The notes under the pieces are model-generated. The model had not been told where the DNA came from, made no database searches, and saw nothing but the letters and a program-made list of their open reading frames with translations. From assembly GCA_023935145.1 (NCBI GenBank), contig CM043698.1, positions 87,561,001-87,625,000 of the forward strand: DNA of 64,000 bases, in the 5' to 3' direction. This DNA comes from Bretschneidera sinensis (lineage: Eukaryota > Streptophyta > Magnoliopsida > Brassicales > Akaniaceae). A program made the translations under genes and the position numbers. Below, piece by piece: positions 29,435 through 41,999 of this stretch (positions are counted from its first letter, which is position 1; each line of letters opens with the position of its first letter).

Positions 29435-30823
29435 GTCTGGCTGAAGATGTTAAACTTAAAGCTCATGGGAGGCACCCCACAGCATATCCTTTATGTATTT
29501 TTTTATTATTTTACATATTTCTTGTTACTGTTTATTTCTAGTATTTTTTGTTTTCCAGTCTTTATTTTTCAGGGACAACACGTACTTCAGTTCAAGTTTG
29601 GGGGTATGCTATGAGTCATGCTAGTCCAGCTAGTTCTCCATCTCTCAGGTTAGCTCTTTCTATGTTATTCACACATTGGGGACACTATGTACTTTAGGTT
29701 TGGGGGTATGGGAGACACATTCACACACACTTTGTCCCTTTTTTATATATTATTGAAAAGATAAATGCATGTTCATGATTGTTTTGAAATTTTGGTTGAT
29801 CTAAACAAATACTGTAATGTGATTTCATTAGTGAGCTTAAAATTTTGAACACATAATCTGATAATAGAGTTTTAAAGTTTAGTTACTTACTTTAGGCATT
29901 TGAGAATTCACATGTTTGATCTAATCTGACACGAGCACATTAGCACAAAATAGTGTGAGGTATGACATGTGATTTTAATGTGTATGTTTCCATGACTTAA
30001 CTAAAACTGGATGACTTGTTGGATAAACACTTTGACATAGAAAAGTATAAATAAATAAAAAATTTGCACAAAAAGAGAAAAATGCTCATGATGATCATTA
30101 ATAAACTTTTCACTGAGTAACTGGACCTCTCGCCTTAGTAAACAGTGAGTGTTCATGTCAAAAGGTGGAAATTTTATTCGTAATGATCATTGAGAAACTT
30201 TTTGCTGAGTAACTGGACCCCTTGCCTCAGTAAGCAGTAAGTGTTCATGTCAAAAGGTGAAAATTTTGCTTGGTAGCATTAAGGCCAGTTTAGTTTCGTA
30301 GTCTTTTTTACTCGAGTTAGTAAGTCCTTAGAGGTGTCTTTACACCTACCCTAAAACCATCTGGTTTGGGAGTCGTTGACTCAACACTCGCTACATGGGT
30401 CAATTAAAAAGCTTAAGGGAACTAAACATAGCAAAGCCTTATAATAAAAGAGAAAAGAAAATAAAACTATGTCATCGTTGTTCATTCTGATGAGAAATTC
30501 TGTGAATTTTGAGACATGGAGACATTATACATTGAAGTTATTTGGAAGCCTCATCTTTATATGCTAATCCTCTTTGCACTGATTCAGACTTGTGATGCCT
30601 TAACCTGCCTCTAGTAAGTAATTAGGTTTTAAAATTCATATTCATTACGAAGATGGGTTATATTTTTTTAAGCTTGCTCATTAATGAATATTATGGTTTT
30701 GTGTGCTACTTAAATTTTTGGACACCATGAATGATGGATTTATCTTTGTGTTCTTCATTTTTCATTTAGTTTTTTTTATTTTGTTTTGCTAAAAGACTAG
30801 CAAAATGTAAGTTTGTGGGTATT
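29435..30823 (+). other. Element F 3' untranslated region
   Basis: Matches 51810-53077 of element D. CAAGTTTGGGGGTATG lies at about 29599-29614, GGTTTGGGGGTATGGG at about 29697-29712 and AAGTTTGTGGGTATT just before the LTR. A unit of about 90 bp with AACTGGACC and GTCAAAAGGTG is tandemly doubled at 30080-30265. No ORF. Confidence 0.7.
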
Positions 30824-32248
30824 TGATGAGTGCCAAATATTGCATATTTTGGCCCCTTAATTTACATTTGTTAGCTTAGGAATTTGTTACTTTGAGTCGT
30901 TTTTTTTTCGCGTTTTATAGGTTTACAAGCACTTGGAAAGGAGTTTCACTAAATTGTCATAATTGCCCGTACAAATCAATCATTTTTTGTGCATTAAACT
31001 GTATTGATTCAGGAAGAATCAGAAGATGAGCCATATATGCTTGGAAAGATCCAGATGTCTATTTTCTGAAGAATTTACGGCTCGTAAATATGATTTTTTT
31101 AGAGAAAGTTATGGCAGTTTTAGTAGACAAATGTCAGGTTGTGCATGATTTTAGCATGGCAAAAGTGATTTTTACGGATTAAAACTGTAATGATTCAGGA
31201 AGAACCAAGAGATGACCCATATATGCTTGGAAAGATCCGGATGTCTATTTTCTAGGGAATTTTACGGCTCGTAAATATGATTTTTCTAGAGAAAGTTATG
31301 GCAGTTTTAGTAGACAAAGGTCAGGCTGTGCGGGATTTCAGCATGGGCAGAAGTTTTGAAGGGCATGTGAAGGCTTAAATCCCACATCCCACATCGGTTG
31401 GAAACACATTATATATCCCACATCCCACATCAGATTGGAAACACATTGCACTCATGGAGTTCCCTTGTAAAAGCCCCATTTCATTTCATCAAATGGGTGT
31501 GCAATCTGGAAGGCTTTGCTACCAAAGGGGGAAAGCGCCACACAATAGCTGCGAGTGGAATTTCTCTATCCATGTATAATCAGTTATAATTTATTTCTTT
31601 TGAGTTTAAAGTTTTATGTTTAGCACTTTAATTGTGAAATTTAGTTTCATAATCATAAGAGGCTAAAACCTTCATCTAAGGTTGAAGATGAAGCCTCGCC
31701 ATTGCTTGGCATAATATTTTCAGATATGTTCATACAATTATGATATTTTTAGTATTAATGTTTTGTTTCAATTGTTCCAGTAAATTCTTATGACTGATTG
31801 TGTTTAAATTGTTCAAATTGGATATTCTTTGTGTTTCATCTGCCGGATACGATGGATCATCCAAAGTAAATTGGATATCTATTGTGATTCTAAAAGGATA
31901 TATTGGATGATTTGGTTGAATTAGGGTATTTGCTATGATTTGCATAATGGTGGATTCATTGAATTATTTGATAGATTACTTTTATATAGAACATGAAAAT
32001 ATATGCTTTACTTTGGTGGGGTGGATTCAGAAACCTTAGTATATTTATTATTTGTTTCAAATCAATTTAGTTTTAAGTTTATAGTTTTTGCAAGATACAA
32101 TTCAAAAATTTGGAATTAGGTTAAAATAGGTTTAGCTTAGATAAAAATCCATTTTCACGACGTAATTTCCTGTGGATTCGACCTTACACTTGCACATATT
32201 ATATTGCAAACGATTCGTGCGCTTGCGAGTAATTTAAAACTCACAACA
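30824..32248 (+). repeat. Element F 3' LTR
   Basis: TGATGAGTGCC to CTCACAACA, about 1425 bp. Two tandem units of about 186 bp (GATTCAGG at 31006 and 31192) fill the region where elements A-D have palindromes. Each unit holds TTTACGGCTCGTAAA, a short hairpin. It ends like the LTR of element D. Confidence 0.85.
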
Positions 32249-33321
32249 TTCAAATACTAAAGTTAATTTGATGAAAGAATGCATTCAAATAATCAAATGA
32301 TCGTCATATACTTTTTATTGGTAATTTCAACAATTAAAAGCATTTTTATAACTTATCAACTAAACATACCAAGATATAATTAACACATTTAACACAACTT
32401 TTATCAAATACTAGATAAATTTTAACTTCATAATACTTTTATTTTAAAAATACTTTTAAGCCTTTACGGTGGAATCAAAAGTTATGTCGGATGGGTCCTT
32501 AATCAAGGCCGGAGCCACGTTCGTTGGTGGGATCCCCCAAAATTTTGAAATCTTCCACGTATAATCATATAGAACTATTAAAAGGAGTTGTTTATTACTC
32601 ACTGTTATCACCCCCCAATTTTTTGATGTAATAATACTAATAGACAGACGTGCACTAGTTAGAGAAACTAGTCTTGATTAGGTAAACCGCTAACTATAAT
32701 AATAATAAAAAATTAAATCCAATCAAAATTTATCATTCTTTTAATTTTATCCCTATATAAAAATGATTGTAATAATTTGATTTTAGCTCAGCCCCGTGCT
32801 TAAAGCAGCTTCTAGAGGCAGATGTTGCCTCTCTTCCCATTCAAAGACATGTAAATAGAAATTTGTCTTGTATAGTTATTTATAATAAATAAATTTGAGG
32901 AGTTTTGGTGTGAAAAAAATAAAAAATTTATTCCCTTGTGGCATCTTATAATTGGTTTCATTTATTGATATTAAACATATTGGGAACAAAGTAACAAATC
33001 TATTGTTGAAAATTTATATTTGATTCAACTCTAAATCTAAACCTTAATTTCGTACTATCAAATACAGCGTTAAAGATTTTGAAAACCTTGAAAACAAAAA
33101 CCCAAAGATATTCGGATCAAAACATCCAGGCATGAACACACATGAAGAAAGTTAAATCTTTGTAACAAGCAAATAATAAGGTTTATACAATTTCTAGTTA
33201 GTATCATCTTAATTTTCAGATCAATTATTTTATAAAAAAAATTAAAATATTTTCGAGAATCTCATAATTATTGGTCTATCACTCAAGTGGCATTTATATG
33301 AAATACATTGATGTTCAACTC
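32249..33321. other. AT-rich sequence without recognised features
   Basis: No ORF, RNA gene or repeat recognised; many stops in all frames. Confidence 0.5.
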
Positions 33322-33446
33322 TTTGGTTGTTTAGAATTGAAATTGAAGTGGAATCATATATTTTTTCAACATAAAATGGTTGAAAAAAAAATAAATCATG
33401 ATTACATCTTAATTCCAATTCTAAACTTCAATTTTAGACAACCAAA
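33322..33446. mobile_element. Foldback MITE-like inverted repeat
   Basis: TTTGGTTGTTTAGAATTG on the left is mirrored by the complement of TTCAATTTTAGACAACCAAA on the right; the arms stay partly complementary for about 50 bases each. Total 125 bp. I see no transposase and no sure target duplication. Confidence 0.55.
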
Positions 33447-35714
33447 CGTAATAGATATTTTTTCTATTGGAATCTTAAGGGTGTTTAGTTGTCTATTTTT
33501 TTTTCATATATATATATATATTTGTTAAGCTTCATATTTTCCTTTTACTCTTTTAGCATAAACAATGAGAAAAAAAGATTTCATGATATTTACAAGAGAT
33601 TGTTCATAATGTTAATTTTTAATGGTTTACCCTTGTGTTACATGGATTCTTCACATTATCGCGATGTACTCATGTCGGATCTCCAAATCACAAATAAAAG
33701 TATGACACTTGAACACTCTAAATTATATGAAAATTACAAAAAATAAACGAGTCTGATATTCAGACACGTATCCATTTTGAACACCCATACCTGAATGCAG
33801 ATAATATAGATTTACCCTATAATTACCCATATAACGAGGAAGAGTTATATATATGTAATTCACCACAAAAAGAAATTCTAGACTCCGCGGACTAATATTA
33901 ATGGTTCTAAATTAATCCTAAGGGATAAGATGATCGTGTTTCTTTGAATCTTAATTTTAATAATATGAGTTTTCACTAATTAATAATCAATCAAGGCAAT
34001 ACAGCCTTGACAACCCTTACAAATAGGAACAACCCCAAACTAACTCCCCCAGTAACCATCAACTATAAACTGCAGAAGAGGTAAAACAGCAGAAACACGA
34101 GCAACCTAACATCTGAACTACTGTAGCGACCAAATATTATTATGATATTTGTTGAAAAAAATTATTAAAGAAATTGCTAATCACATGGTTTATTAAATTT
34201 TGAGTATTAAATTTATTGATTCCTTTGTTTTTTCTGTTTCTTTCATATATTTGCAAATATGCTCATTAAATCTCAGCCATTATTGTAGTGTTATAAATCC
34301 ACTTAATTTTCTTGATTCTTTCTTTTGTTGTAGTTGGCCTACCTGTGTAACTTTGATTTTTTGAAATCAAAGAATATGTGAAATTAATTTTAGAATAAAT
34401 GTGTGATGTAAATGCTGGTAATAGTCAACATTATTGTGTTTATCTTTTAGCCGTTAAATTAAAACAGAAAGAGAATTCAAGTATTTAGTAAGTGTTGTTA
34501 ATTACAACATTTATTCAAATATAATTTTCTTTCTTGTTCAAATATTTCACCTCACGTATAAATACCACCAGATAGTGTAGTTTATAGGAAATGAAAAAAT
34601 TCAGTTTGCTCCTTCTTTTTACAAGCATTATATCTCCTATTGTTAATTTATCATCTTGCTTGGGCCTTTATGCTATACGAGTTCGAAGTCTGGTTTACGA
34701 GTGCATGTAAACTAGGCTACCGTTGTATCATATAAAGCGACTGTCAGAGCCATTTCCATCGAAGTGAGACGAAATTGCTTTTCAAAAACAGTGGATTAAT
34801 TTATGTACCTCGATATTTTCTTTTCAATTTTAATATCTTTTCTATTTCATCTTGAAGATAAATTTTGGTTACTATTTTTTGTTTAATTATTTTATTAATA
34901 ATTTGAGTATCCCACTTATATTTTCTAACAATATTAATAATGGGAAACGTCACCTTGATCTTATATTTTAGGTTGTGTTTGGAGATTTGGGTAAGGTAGG
35001 GTAAGAGTAGTTGAATAGGATAGTGGAGAGTAGGGTAAGCTAATCAATGGGTAAGGTTTTACCCTATCAAATGTAAGGATTTACCCTATCACATGTAAGG
35101 ATTACACTAAATAAAAAGTTGAATAGGTTATTGATAAAATAAAATGTCTAAAATACCCATCTTCTCCTAGCTAGAACCTTCTTCATCTCCTTCTATGTTT
35201 TCTCATTCCTATCTTTTCTTCCTTTTCCCTTTATTCATCATCTCGTCTGTCTATTTTCCTTTTTCTCGTTCTTTTTTCGCCTCTTCCTCTTTCTCCTTCT
35301 TCTTATCCTTTCTTCTTTCCCCCTTCTCCTTCTTCATCCTTGATATGTAAGTTGCAAACGCCGGTGATGGTGTCTATCGACGATACAAATGGTGATACAA
35401 CTTGGGTTTTCAAGGTTTTGGTTGGTAGAGGCTTGCAAAAGTGATGGTGGTGGAGGATCGTCACAGAAATATTCGAAAAAGGAAGATCAGAGGTTTGAGG
35501 CTACGATAGTTTATGGTGATTTCGAACATTTTTCGACAATTACTCAACACCTAAACACCAGTGCTGAAAAGATCGGCAAATTTTAATCTGCACTGTGTGC
35601 TCCGATTTGGTTAAAGGAGTTTTTTGGCATCGATGGCAACGCGTCGGATGTTTGTAGAACAAATTTGCTTTTGATGTTAAATCATAAAAGACTTCTGATG
35701 CTGATGGATTTGCT
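33447..35714. other. AT-rich sequence, with a pyrimidine-rich tract
   Basis: No gene recognised. 33504-33522 is a short TA repeat. 34975-35150 has tandem GGTAAGG/TACCCTATC blocks that look like a decayed small DNA transposon. 35160-35340 is a CT-rich tract. Confidence 0.4.
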
Positions 35715-36342
35715 CGAATTGGGACTTTCATGAACAAAGACTCTTCAATAATGCTCTACACATCTGTTAAGAACCTCAATCTGTCCATCAGTTTGTGGGT
35801 GATAAGCAGAGCTAAGCTTGAGAGTGGTCCCACTCAATTCCAAAAGTTTCTTCCAAAACTTACTTGTAAAAGTGGGGTCTCTGTCAGATACAACTTATCT
35901 GGGGAAGCCATGTAGCTTAATAACCATGTTGGAAGAGAGTACAAAAACCATGGAAGCATTAAAATTGGTAGGCAAAACTCCAAATTGAGCATACTTAGTC
36001 AATCTATCAACCCCTACTAGGATTACATTATAACCTTGTGACAAGCAATCCTGTAATGAAATCCATAGAGATGTCCTCCCATACTTGGTCAGAAATAGGT
36101 AATGGTTGTAACAATCTTATAGGCCTTTAAGTAAGGTATTTTATACACTAATAAGTAGTGAAACTTTTGACAAATTGTTGTACTTCCTTTCTCAAGTTAG
36201 GCCAGTAAGAATTGGCAGTAACTCTTTTAAATGTTTTTAAAATTCGTACATGTCCTCTAATTAGTGTCAAGTGGAACTCTTTCATAATTTGAGTAATAAG
36301 TGGAGTTGGAGAGCTTATCCTTAGTTTGTCTTTGTAAAACAA
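35715..36342 (-). pseudogene. Chromovirus-like gypsy relic G: integrase
   Basis: On the minus strand, the zinc-binding start (LIRGHVRILKTFKRVTANSY, then WPNLRKEVQQFVKS) is followed below about 36110 by integrase core sequence in several frames. This includes a VDRLTKYAQFG-like segment and a [18 protein letters not shown] segment near 35750. Stops and shifts are frequent. The C-terminal part and 3' LTR are missing beyond about 35715. Confidence 0.75.
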
Positions 36343-36620
36343 AAGCCTTTATTTGTTGTTGTACTTTGTTTGCACCCCATTATCTTCCTATTGTTGTTCA
36401 TCAAGTGTATCAATTCTGGATCAATACTATTTGCCATTCTTAATGTATCTTTCAGAATTTGAGTAATAAGTGGAGTTGGAGAGCTTATCTTTAGCTTGTC
36501 TTTGTAAAACAAAAGCCTTTATCTGTTGTTATATTCTGTTTGCACCCCATTATATTCCTATAGTTTTTGATTCAACTATATCTATTCTAGATCAATACTA
36601 TTTGCCATTCTTAATGTATC
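36282..36620. repeat. Tandem duplication of about 170 bp within relic G
   Basis: GAGTAATAAGTGGAGTTGGA at 36291 recurs at 36461, and the copies stay similar through TTGCCATTCTTAATGTATC. It doubles the segment just before the integrase zinc domain (MFYKDKLKISSPTPLITQI on the minus strand). Confidence 0.8.
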
Positions 36621-36644
36621 CAACTAATTAAAAGTAATGATTGA

Positions 36645-37716
36645 TGTTAAAATAAAAGAAAGATAAGAGAAGAATTCTTTATATTATTGATATGGTGTGA
36701 AAGACAAATACAAGCCTATATATAGAGCCTAAAAATATAAAACCTAATAGAAATAGAAAACTTAGGGTTACAATAAATAAGGAAACTAATATTGCTATAG
36801 GAATAGGAAATATCATAAATGTTAACAGTCCCCTTCAAACTCAATGTACTAAAGTAGATGTTAACTTGAGTTTGTAAACCGAATCAAAGAAGCACCGAGA
36901 AGAACAAAATTCGATGAAGAACTCTACAGGTTGATACTAAGCTTTGATGAAGAACTATGTGGAACTTGAGTTTGTGAATCGAATCAAAGAAGTACCGAGA
37001 AGAACAAACTTTGATGAAGAACTCTGCGGAAATAACTCCTCCTCACATACAAGATCACCTCCTTGCATGTGCACTCACTAGAAATAAGAAAATATCTCAA
37101 ACATGGGTCAAAACAAAGTGAAGGGTATGAGTCTGACTCTAACACCCCTTCACAAGATTGGGTGAGGATTACCGAGGGATACGGAATCAAAGAGATTACT
37201 ATAATTCAATACCGAAACTTGAGAAAGAAAGAACCTTCATCATAAGCAAGAATCTTCGCCATGGAGTCTGAATTTGGCCAAACAAACGTTGAGGATAAAA
37301 GATCACAATCAAAAAACTTAAGAGCCCTAGTAAACCAAATAGAAACGGATTTAACAATATTGAAACCAATGAATTGAAATCAAATATGATCAAAACCAAA
37401 CTGAAGGACTAAACTGGAAATGAACCAAAATCAAGAAACTAAATGAAACTAGAAATCAGATGCAAAAGAAAATAAGGAAAATTTGACAAAATAAGGCTAT
37501 GGTTGATAATATGTTAAAATAAAAAATACAAAAGATAAGAGAAGAATTCTTTATATTATTAGTATGTTGTGAAAGATGAATACAAACCTATATATAGAGA
37601 CTAAGAATATAAAACCTAATAGAAATATAATAAATCGGGAAACTAAACTAATTAAGAAACTAATACATATGAAACTAATATTGCAATAAGAATAGGAAAT
37701 ATCATAAACATTAACA
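36645..37716 (-). mobile_element. TRIM-like small LTR element inserted in relic G
   Basis: Terminal direct repeats 36645-36827 (183 bp) and 37512-37716 (205 bp) both begin TGTTAAAATA and end ATTAACA or GTTAACA. The flanks ATTGA (36640-36644) and GTTGA (37717-37721) are a 4-of-5 target duplication. The complement of a polypurine tract (GTCCCCTTCAAACT) abuts the left repeat, so the element reads on the minus strand. The 684-bp interior has no long ORF. Confidence 0.7.
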
Positions 37717-39280
37717 GTTGATATAGCCATTGAAACTGCAACTAGATCTGAATCTAATGGTTGGCTCTCTTCCTCTACTTATTAGGAATAACTCTTGATA
37801 ACACATTAGCCACTTCATTCTCTTTATTTGGTTAATGAACAATTGCATAGAAAAAGCCAAGAAATTTACTTAGCTAATGGTGTTGCTCCAGAGTCTTAAT
37901 TGCTTGATTCATAAGAATTTTTAGACTTCTATGATCTATTTGGATGATGATTCTCTTTCCCAACAGATATTGCTTCCATTTTAGAACTACGTGTGTAATT
38001 GCATGCAACTCCCTCACATAAGTGGTGGCCATTCTCATTCTAGACCCTAGTTTTTTTTGCTGAACATAGCTAATGGATGCTTATCTTATGTCAGCACTGC
38101 TCAATGCCTATATTAGAAGCATTTGTCTCCACTACAAATGTTCTGTCAAAATTAGGTAGAGCTAGTACTGGGACCTCAGTCATTATTGTCTTTAAGGTTT
38201 TAAAAATTTTATAGGCTTTTTCTCCCCCATTGGAATGCATTTTTCTTAGTTAAGTTGGTGAGTGGTGTAGCTATACTAGCATAGTGTTGTACAAAAATCT
38301 TGTAATACACTGTCAGTCCAAGAAACCCTCTTAATCGTTTCACATTTTTTGGTGTTGTCTGTGTTGTCACAACTTCAATCTTGGATTGATCTGGCTACAC
38401 TCCTTGAGCAGAAACCACATGCCCCAGACAATCAATAGAATTCTGATAGAAAAGGCATTTATTGAGTGTTGCATAGAATTGGTTATTGTTAAGCATTGGA
38501 GGATTGTTTGTAGATTATCAGTATGATTTTCTAGTGTTCTGTAGATTGGTATGTCATCAAAAAATACAATGACAAACTTTCAGAGAAACGTCTTGAATAT
38601 TTGGTTCATTGTGGCTTGGAAGGTAGAAGGTGCATTGGTTAAGCCAAAAGGCATTATTAAGAACTCATAAGTTTTAAATGCAGTTTTTGGAATATCTTTC
38701 TTTCACACCGTTATTTGATGATACCTTGTCCTCAAGTCTAACTTAAAGAATATGTTAGCTCCATGTAATTGATCAAGTAATTCATTTATAGTTAGAATGG
38801 GAACCTATCTTTGATTGTAATAGTGTTTAATGCTTTAATCTGCACAAAATCTCCACAAGCCATCCTTCTTTTAACCAACAGAACTGGGTAGCTCTTATAA
38901 TGCTTTTCTGTAGCATCTCTTAGGCTAGCTTCTCAATCTCACTTTTAAAAAAAATAAGTATACCTATATGGCCTTACATTAATAGGATCTGATCCAAGTA
39001 ACAAATGAATCCAGTGATCACAATTTTTGGAAGGATAAAGGTTATCTGGTTCTTAGAAAAACTTATCATAAGTTTTTAACAAAGCTTGAATGTTTAGTGG
39101 ATTACTATTGTCTTATTCAGTATCTTCCATGAAAACAACTCCTTTTAGATGGAACATAAAAGCTATTCCTTCATAAGCAATTAATTTTTTAAGCTATTGA
39201 ACTTGTATAGGATCTGGATTTCATTGTGGCTCCCTTTTTAAGTATACTTTATGATCTTGCTAAACAAACTCCATGGCTAG
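37717..39280 (-). pseudogene. Relic G: reverse transcriptase and RNase H
   Basis: Minus-strand RT traces: an [21 protein letters not shown] block near 38620-38665, a VFFDD active-site block near 38565 and, downstream, RNase H traces around 37900-38250. Many stops and shifts; no long ORF. Order and spacing agree with integrase below and protease above. Confidence 0.65.
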
Positions 39281-39698
39281 CTATCTATAATCAGTGAGAA
39301 CAGGGCCTAAGAGTTCTAACCATTGGATGCCCAACACCACCTCAACACCTTGAATGGAAAGAACAAATAGATCTATGACAAACTGATATCCATGCTGCCT
39401 TAAGGACACCTTCATATATTTCTTATTACAAGTGAGTGAATCACCATTACCAATATATCCCTGCTGCCACTTTTTCTTGAATAAAATTTTGGGTACTCCC
39501 ACTATCAATTAAGACTTGTATGTAGTGTTGTTTATAAGAACCAGTGAGTCTAACTGTCCTTTGTTGACATTGTCCTGCTAAAGCATATAGATTTACTTCT
39601 GGTATCATATTAAATTGTTCAACATAATTGTGCACTTCTTCTATGTCTTTCCTTCTAACCTTTGATTCCATACTGTCCTCTTTCTCATCCTCCATCAA
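39281..39698 (-). pseudogene. Relic G: protease
   Basis: Minus strand, two overlapping frames. The upstream one has LIDSGSTQNFIQEKVA, the aspartic protease active site DSG. The downstream one has FVLSIQGVEVVLGIQWLELL, the usual second half (GxxxVLGxxWL) of chromovirus-type gypsy proteases. A frameshift lies between them. Confidence 0.8.
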
Positions 39699-40704
39699 TA
39701 GAAAGAACTTACTTTTACACTTATGGCCAGAAACATATTTCTCATCACAGTTACAAAAAAAAATCCCTTATCCCTTCTAATTTTTATTTCTGAATGGCTC
39801 AATCTTTTAATAGGGAAAGTGTTATTAGCGGTAGGTTGTAAGGGTTTACTGGTAAAATAGCAAGGGTTTAAACACCTCAGAACCTGCAACATTCTTGGTT
39901 TAAGATCCTCTAAATATGTGTTTCAGGTCATTATACTTAGCTTCAAGCAATCTTGATATGGCCATAGCTTAAATGAGATTTTTGGGTTAGGCAATAAGAA
40001 GTTCTTTCTTGATTTCAAGTTTTAATCCAAATATAAAGAAACTTATTAAGAAGTTACCAGAAAAGCATGTTACCTTATTGGAGAGAGGCTCAAATTGAGC
40101 TTGATAATCCTCCACAAAATGGTGTTACTGCATTTTTGCAAGTGCTCCAGTATGATCGTCATAGAGCGTAGATCCAAACCTTCTTGACAGATCCACCAGA
40201 AATTCGCTCCATCCCCTTATCAACTCATTAGAAAACATCAATTGATACCATGACAATACTGGACCTTCCATGTGAAGTGCAACGGTCTTTAATTTTTGAT
40301 ATTTTGGTTGATATTCAAAGAACTACTCGACCTTGAAAATCCATCCATCGACATATGCGCCTCAATCTTCAGAATCTCCAAGCTTATGGCCTAAATTTCA
40401 TTGTTGTTCCCCTAAATCTCGAAGTTGTTCCCCCATGGTTTAAAGATTCCATCCCTTATTATTCCTTATGAATCAATGCAGATCCAATTTCCTTAATTGA
40501 TTGGCAATTGATCTACAATTTATCCAATTTGGCATCAACATACACCATGAAAACCTCGAATTGACTAAGCTTCTTGTGAATTTTTGCAAAATTGGTTTCA
40601 TTTTCTTTCATGACTACGCAAGCTTCTTAATACTACAATAATTGAAACCTCTTGATTGATTTAATGATTTCATCCAATTTGGTGAGTCAAGTTCCTTTTG
40701 CCAT
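39699..40704 (-). pseudogene. Relic G: Gag
   Basis: Minus strand from an ATG at 40704. The start is basic, an AKIHKKLSQFEVFM-like block lies near 40590, and retrotransposon Gag traces follow (40100-40300). It is riddled with stops. Only seven bases separate the ATG from the E LTR start, so the leader, primer site and LTR of G are missing. Confidence 0.6.
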
Positions 40705-40710
40705 TGAAAT

Positions 40711-41318
40711 TGTTTACCCTATATTGATTTTGATAAAGTCAAAACAATTTATTGCACTAACTCTCTATTTCGAGCAATCATGAAGATTTAAAGTCTATTC
40801 AAGATGGAGAAAAAATAAGATTTAGAAGAGAAATCAAAGTGATTTACTTAAAACAAAATATAAAGGTGATAGTTGTCTGAGAGAAGTGGTCAGTCGACTA
40901 ACAAATTGATAGCATCAGGTATGATTTTTAATCTAAGCTGAAAATTGACTAATGGTTTTTTACAATAGACTAAATATTCCCATAGTTGATTGTCTGCCCG
41001 ATTTTATGTCTCCCTATTTTAAAATTCAAAGTGACAACCGACTGACATTCAACTGGTCTATTGTAAATAACTACTAGTTTTCAAAAATTGAGGTATGGGT
41101 AATGCTCCAAACGACCATTTAATATATCTAACGTCTCTTTGGAACTAAAGCCATAAATACCCAACCTCAAAGAGCATTTAAAAGACCTTGAACTTCCTTA
41201 AGCTAATAAATTGCTTCATTAAGTTTTCAAAATCTGAAATTGATCACTGTTGTGATAAGAGTTTTTAACGAGAAATTTCGTTTGTAATCTTTCATTAAAG
41301 ATCTCTTTCTTGTTGTAC
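40711..41318 (+). repeat. Element E: truncated SIRE-like LTR
   Basis: Starts TGTTTACCCTATATTGATTTTGATAAAG, parallel in kind to the TGTTGACCC start of element A. It has a palindrome array (40890-41045), a TATA-like CATAAATA at 41151-41158 and a leader-like tail (GTAATCTTTCATTAAAGATC). It is cut at 41318 by the CACTA terminus. The remainder of E is not found in the window. Confidence 0.6.
40890..41055. promoter_or_regulatory. Palindrome array E1: degenerate TCGA-centred sites
   Basis: Centres at 40895.5 (TCAGTCGACTAA), 40946.5, 40967.5, 40987.5 and 41039.5 (ACAACCGACTGA). Steps are 51, 21, 20 and 52 bp, near 5, 2, 2 and 5 turns. Individual sites are worn, so the array is recognised mainly by spacing and by the matching copy at 59.66-59.81 kb. 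Confidence 0.5.
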
Positions 41319-41720
41319 CACTACAAGAAAAATGTGTATTACCGACAAACAAAATCCGTAGTTGATACCCTATTTCCAGTCAGTGATGTGATAGATATCA
41401 CTGACATAATTTCTCCAGTGATGATCCCATCGGTGATAACTTCCTTAGGGATAGTAATTTTCTTCAACAAACCACAAATCTGTTAGAGAAACTAGTATCA
41501 TTGACGAATATCACCGGCGAAATACTTTAATAAAAAATGGTTATTTTTAATAAAAAATAATAATTTATTACCGACGTAAAAACTCCATCAGCGATAATAT
41601 TTTAAAACGAAAACTTATCTCTGATTCATCGGAGATAATACCATAATTTGTTTTATAAAAATAATTAACTAGTATCTTTGACGGAGCATTTCCATAGGAG
41701 ATAATATTTTATTTAATGTC
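41319..41720. repeat. CACTA terminal and subterminal repeat region
   Basis: The terminal CACTACAAGAAAAATG is followed by short direct and inverted motifs such as ACCGAC, CATCGGTGATAA, CACCGGCGAAA and ACCGACGTAAAAACTCC, the binding-site type for CACTA transposases. Confidence 0.75.
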
Positions 41721-41947
41721 TTACTTGTTCAAAATACATTCATAATTAAATAATCATATCATAAAGTACTAATGATATTAATAAAAAAATTATTAAAAAA
41801 TACAAGTAAATCACTTTCAATAATACAATATACTTAAAGTTGATACAATATTTTGTCATAAAACAAATCACGGGTCCGCAAAATCCATGTCGTCATCGTC
41901 ACATCATTCAAAGCAACAGAATCCTATAGAACAAAATAAAATGCATA

Positions 41948-41949
<2 letters not shown>

Positions 41950-41984
<35 letters not shown>
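41950..41984. repeat. (TA)n microsatellite
   Basis: Seventeen uninterrupted TA units. Confidence 0.95.
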
Positions 41985-41987
<3 letters not shown>

Positions 41988-41999
41988 GCATTTAAAAGT

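Larger units (their letters stand above)
20083..32248 (+). mobile_element. Ty3/gypsy element F, internally deleted, hosting element C
   Basis: LTRs of the TGATGAGTGCCAAATATT type lie at 20083-20666 plus 28076-28558 (5', split by C and truncated) and 30824-32248 (3'). The internal part is short: a fragment of gag, the pre-RT linker and the first half of RT, then a jump to the 3' UTR. F is related to element D in LTR start, LTR end, pol and 3' UTR. The flanking pentamers TATAA (left) and TTCAA (right) are only a weak target duplication. Confidence 0.8.

Noticed and set aside
35389..35586. 65-codon ORF in the 35.4-kb region as a gene
   Set aside because: Low-complexity composition, no homology recognised, and it lies between degraded repeats.
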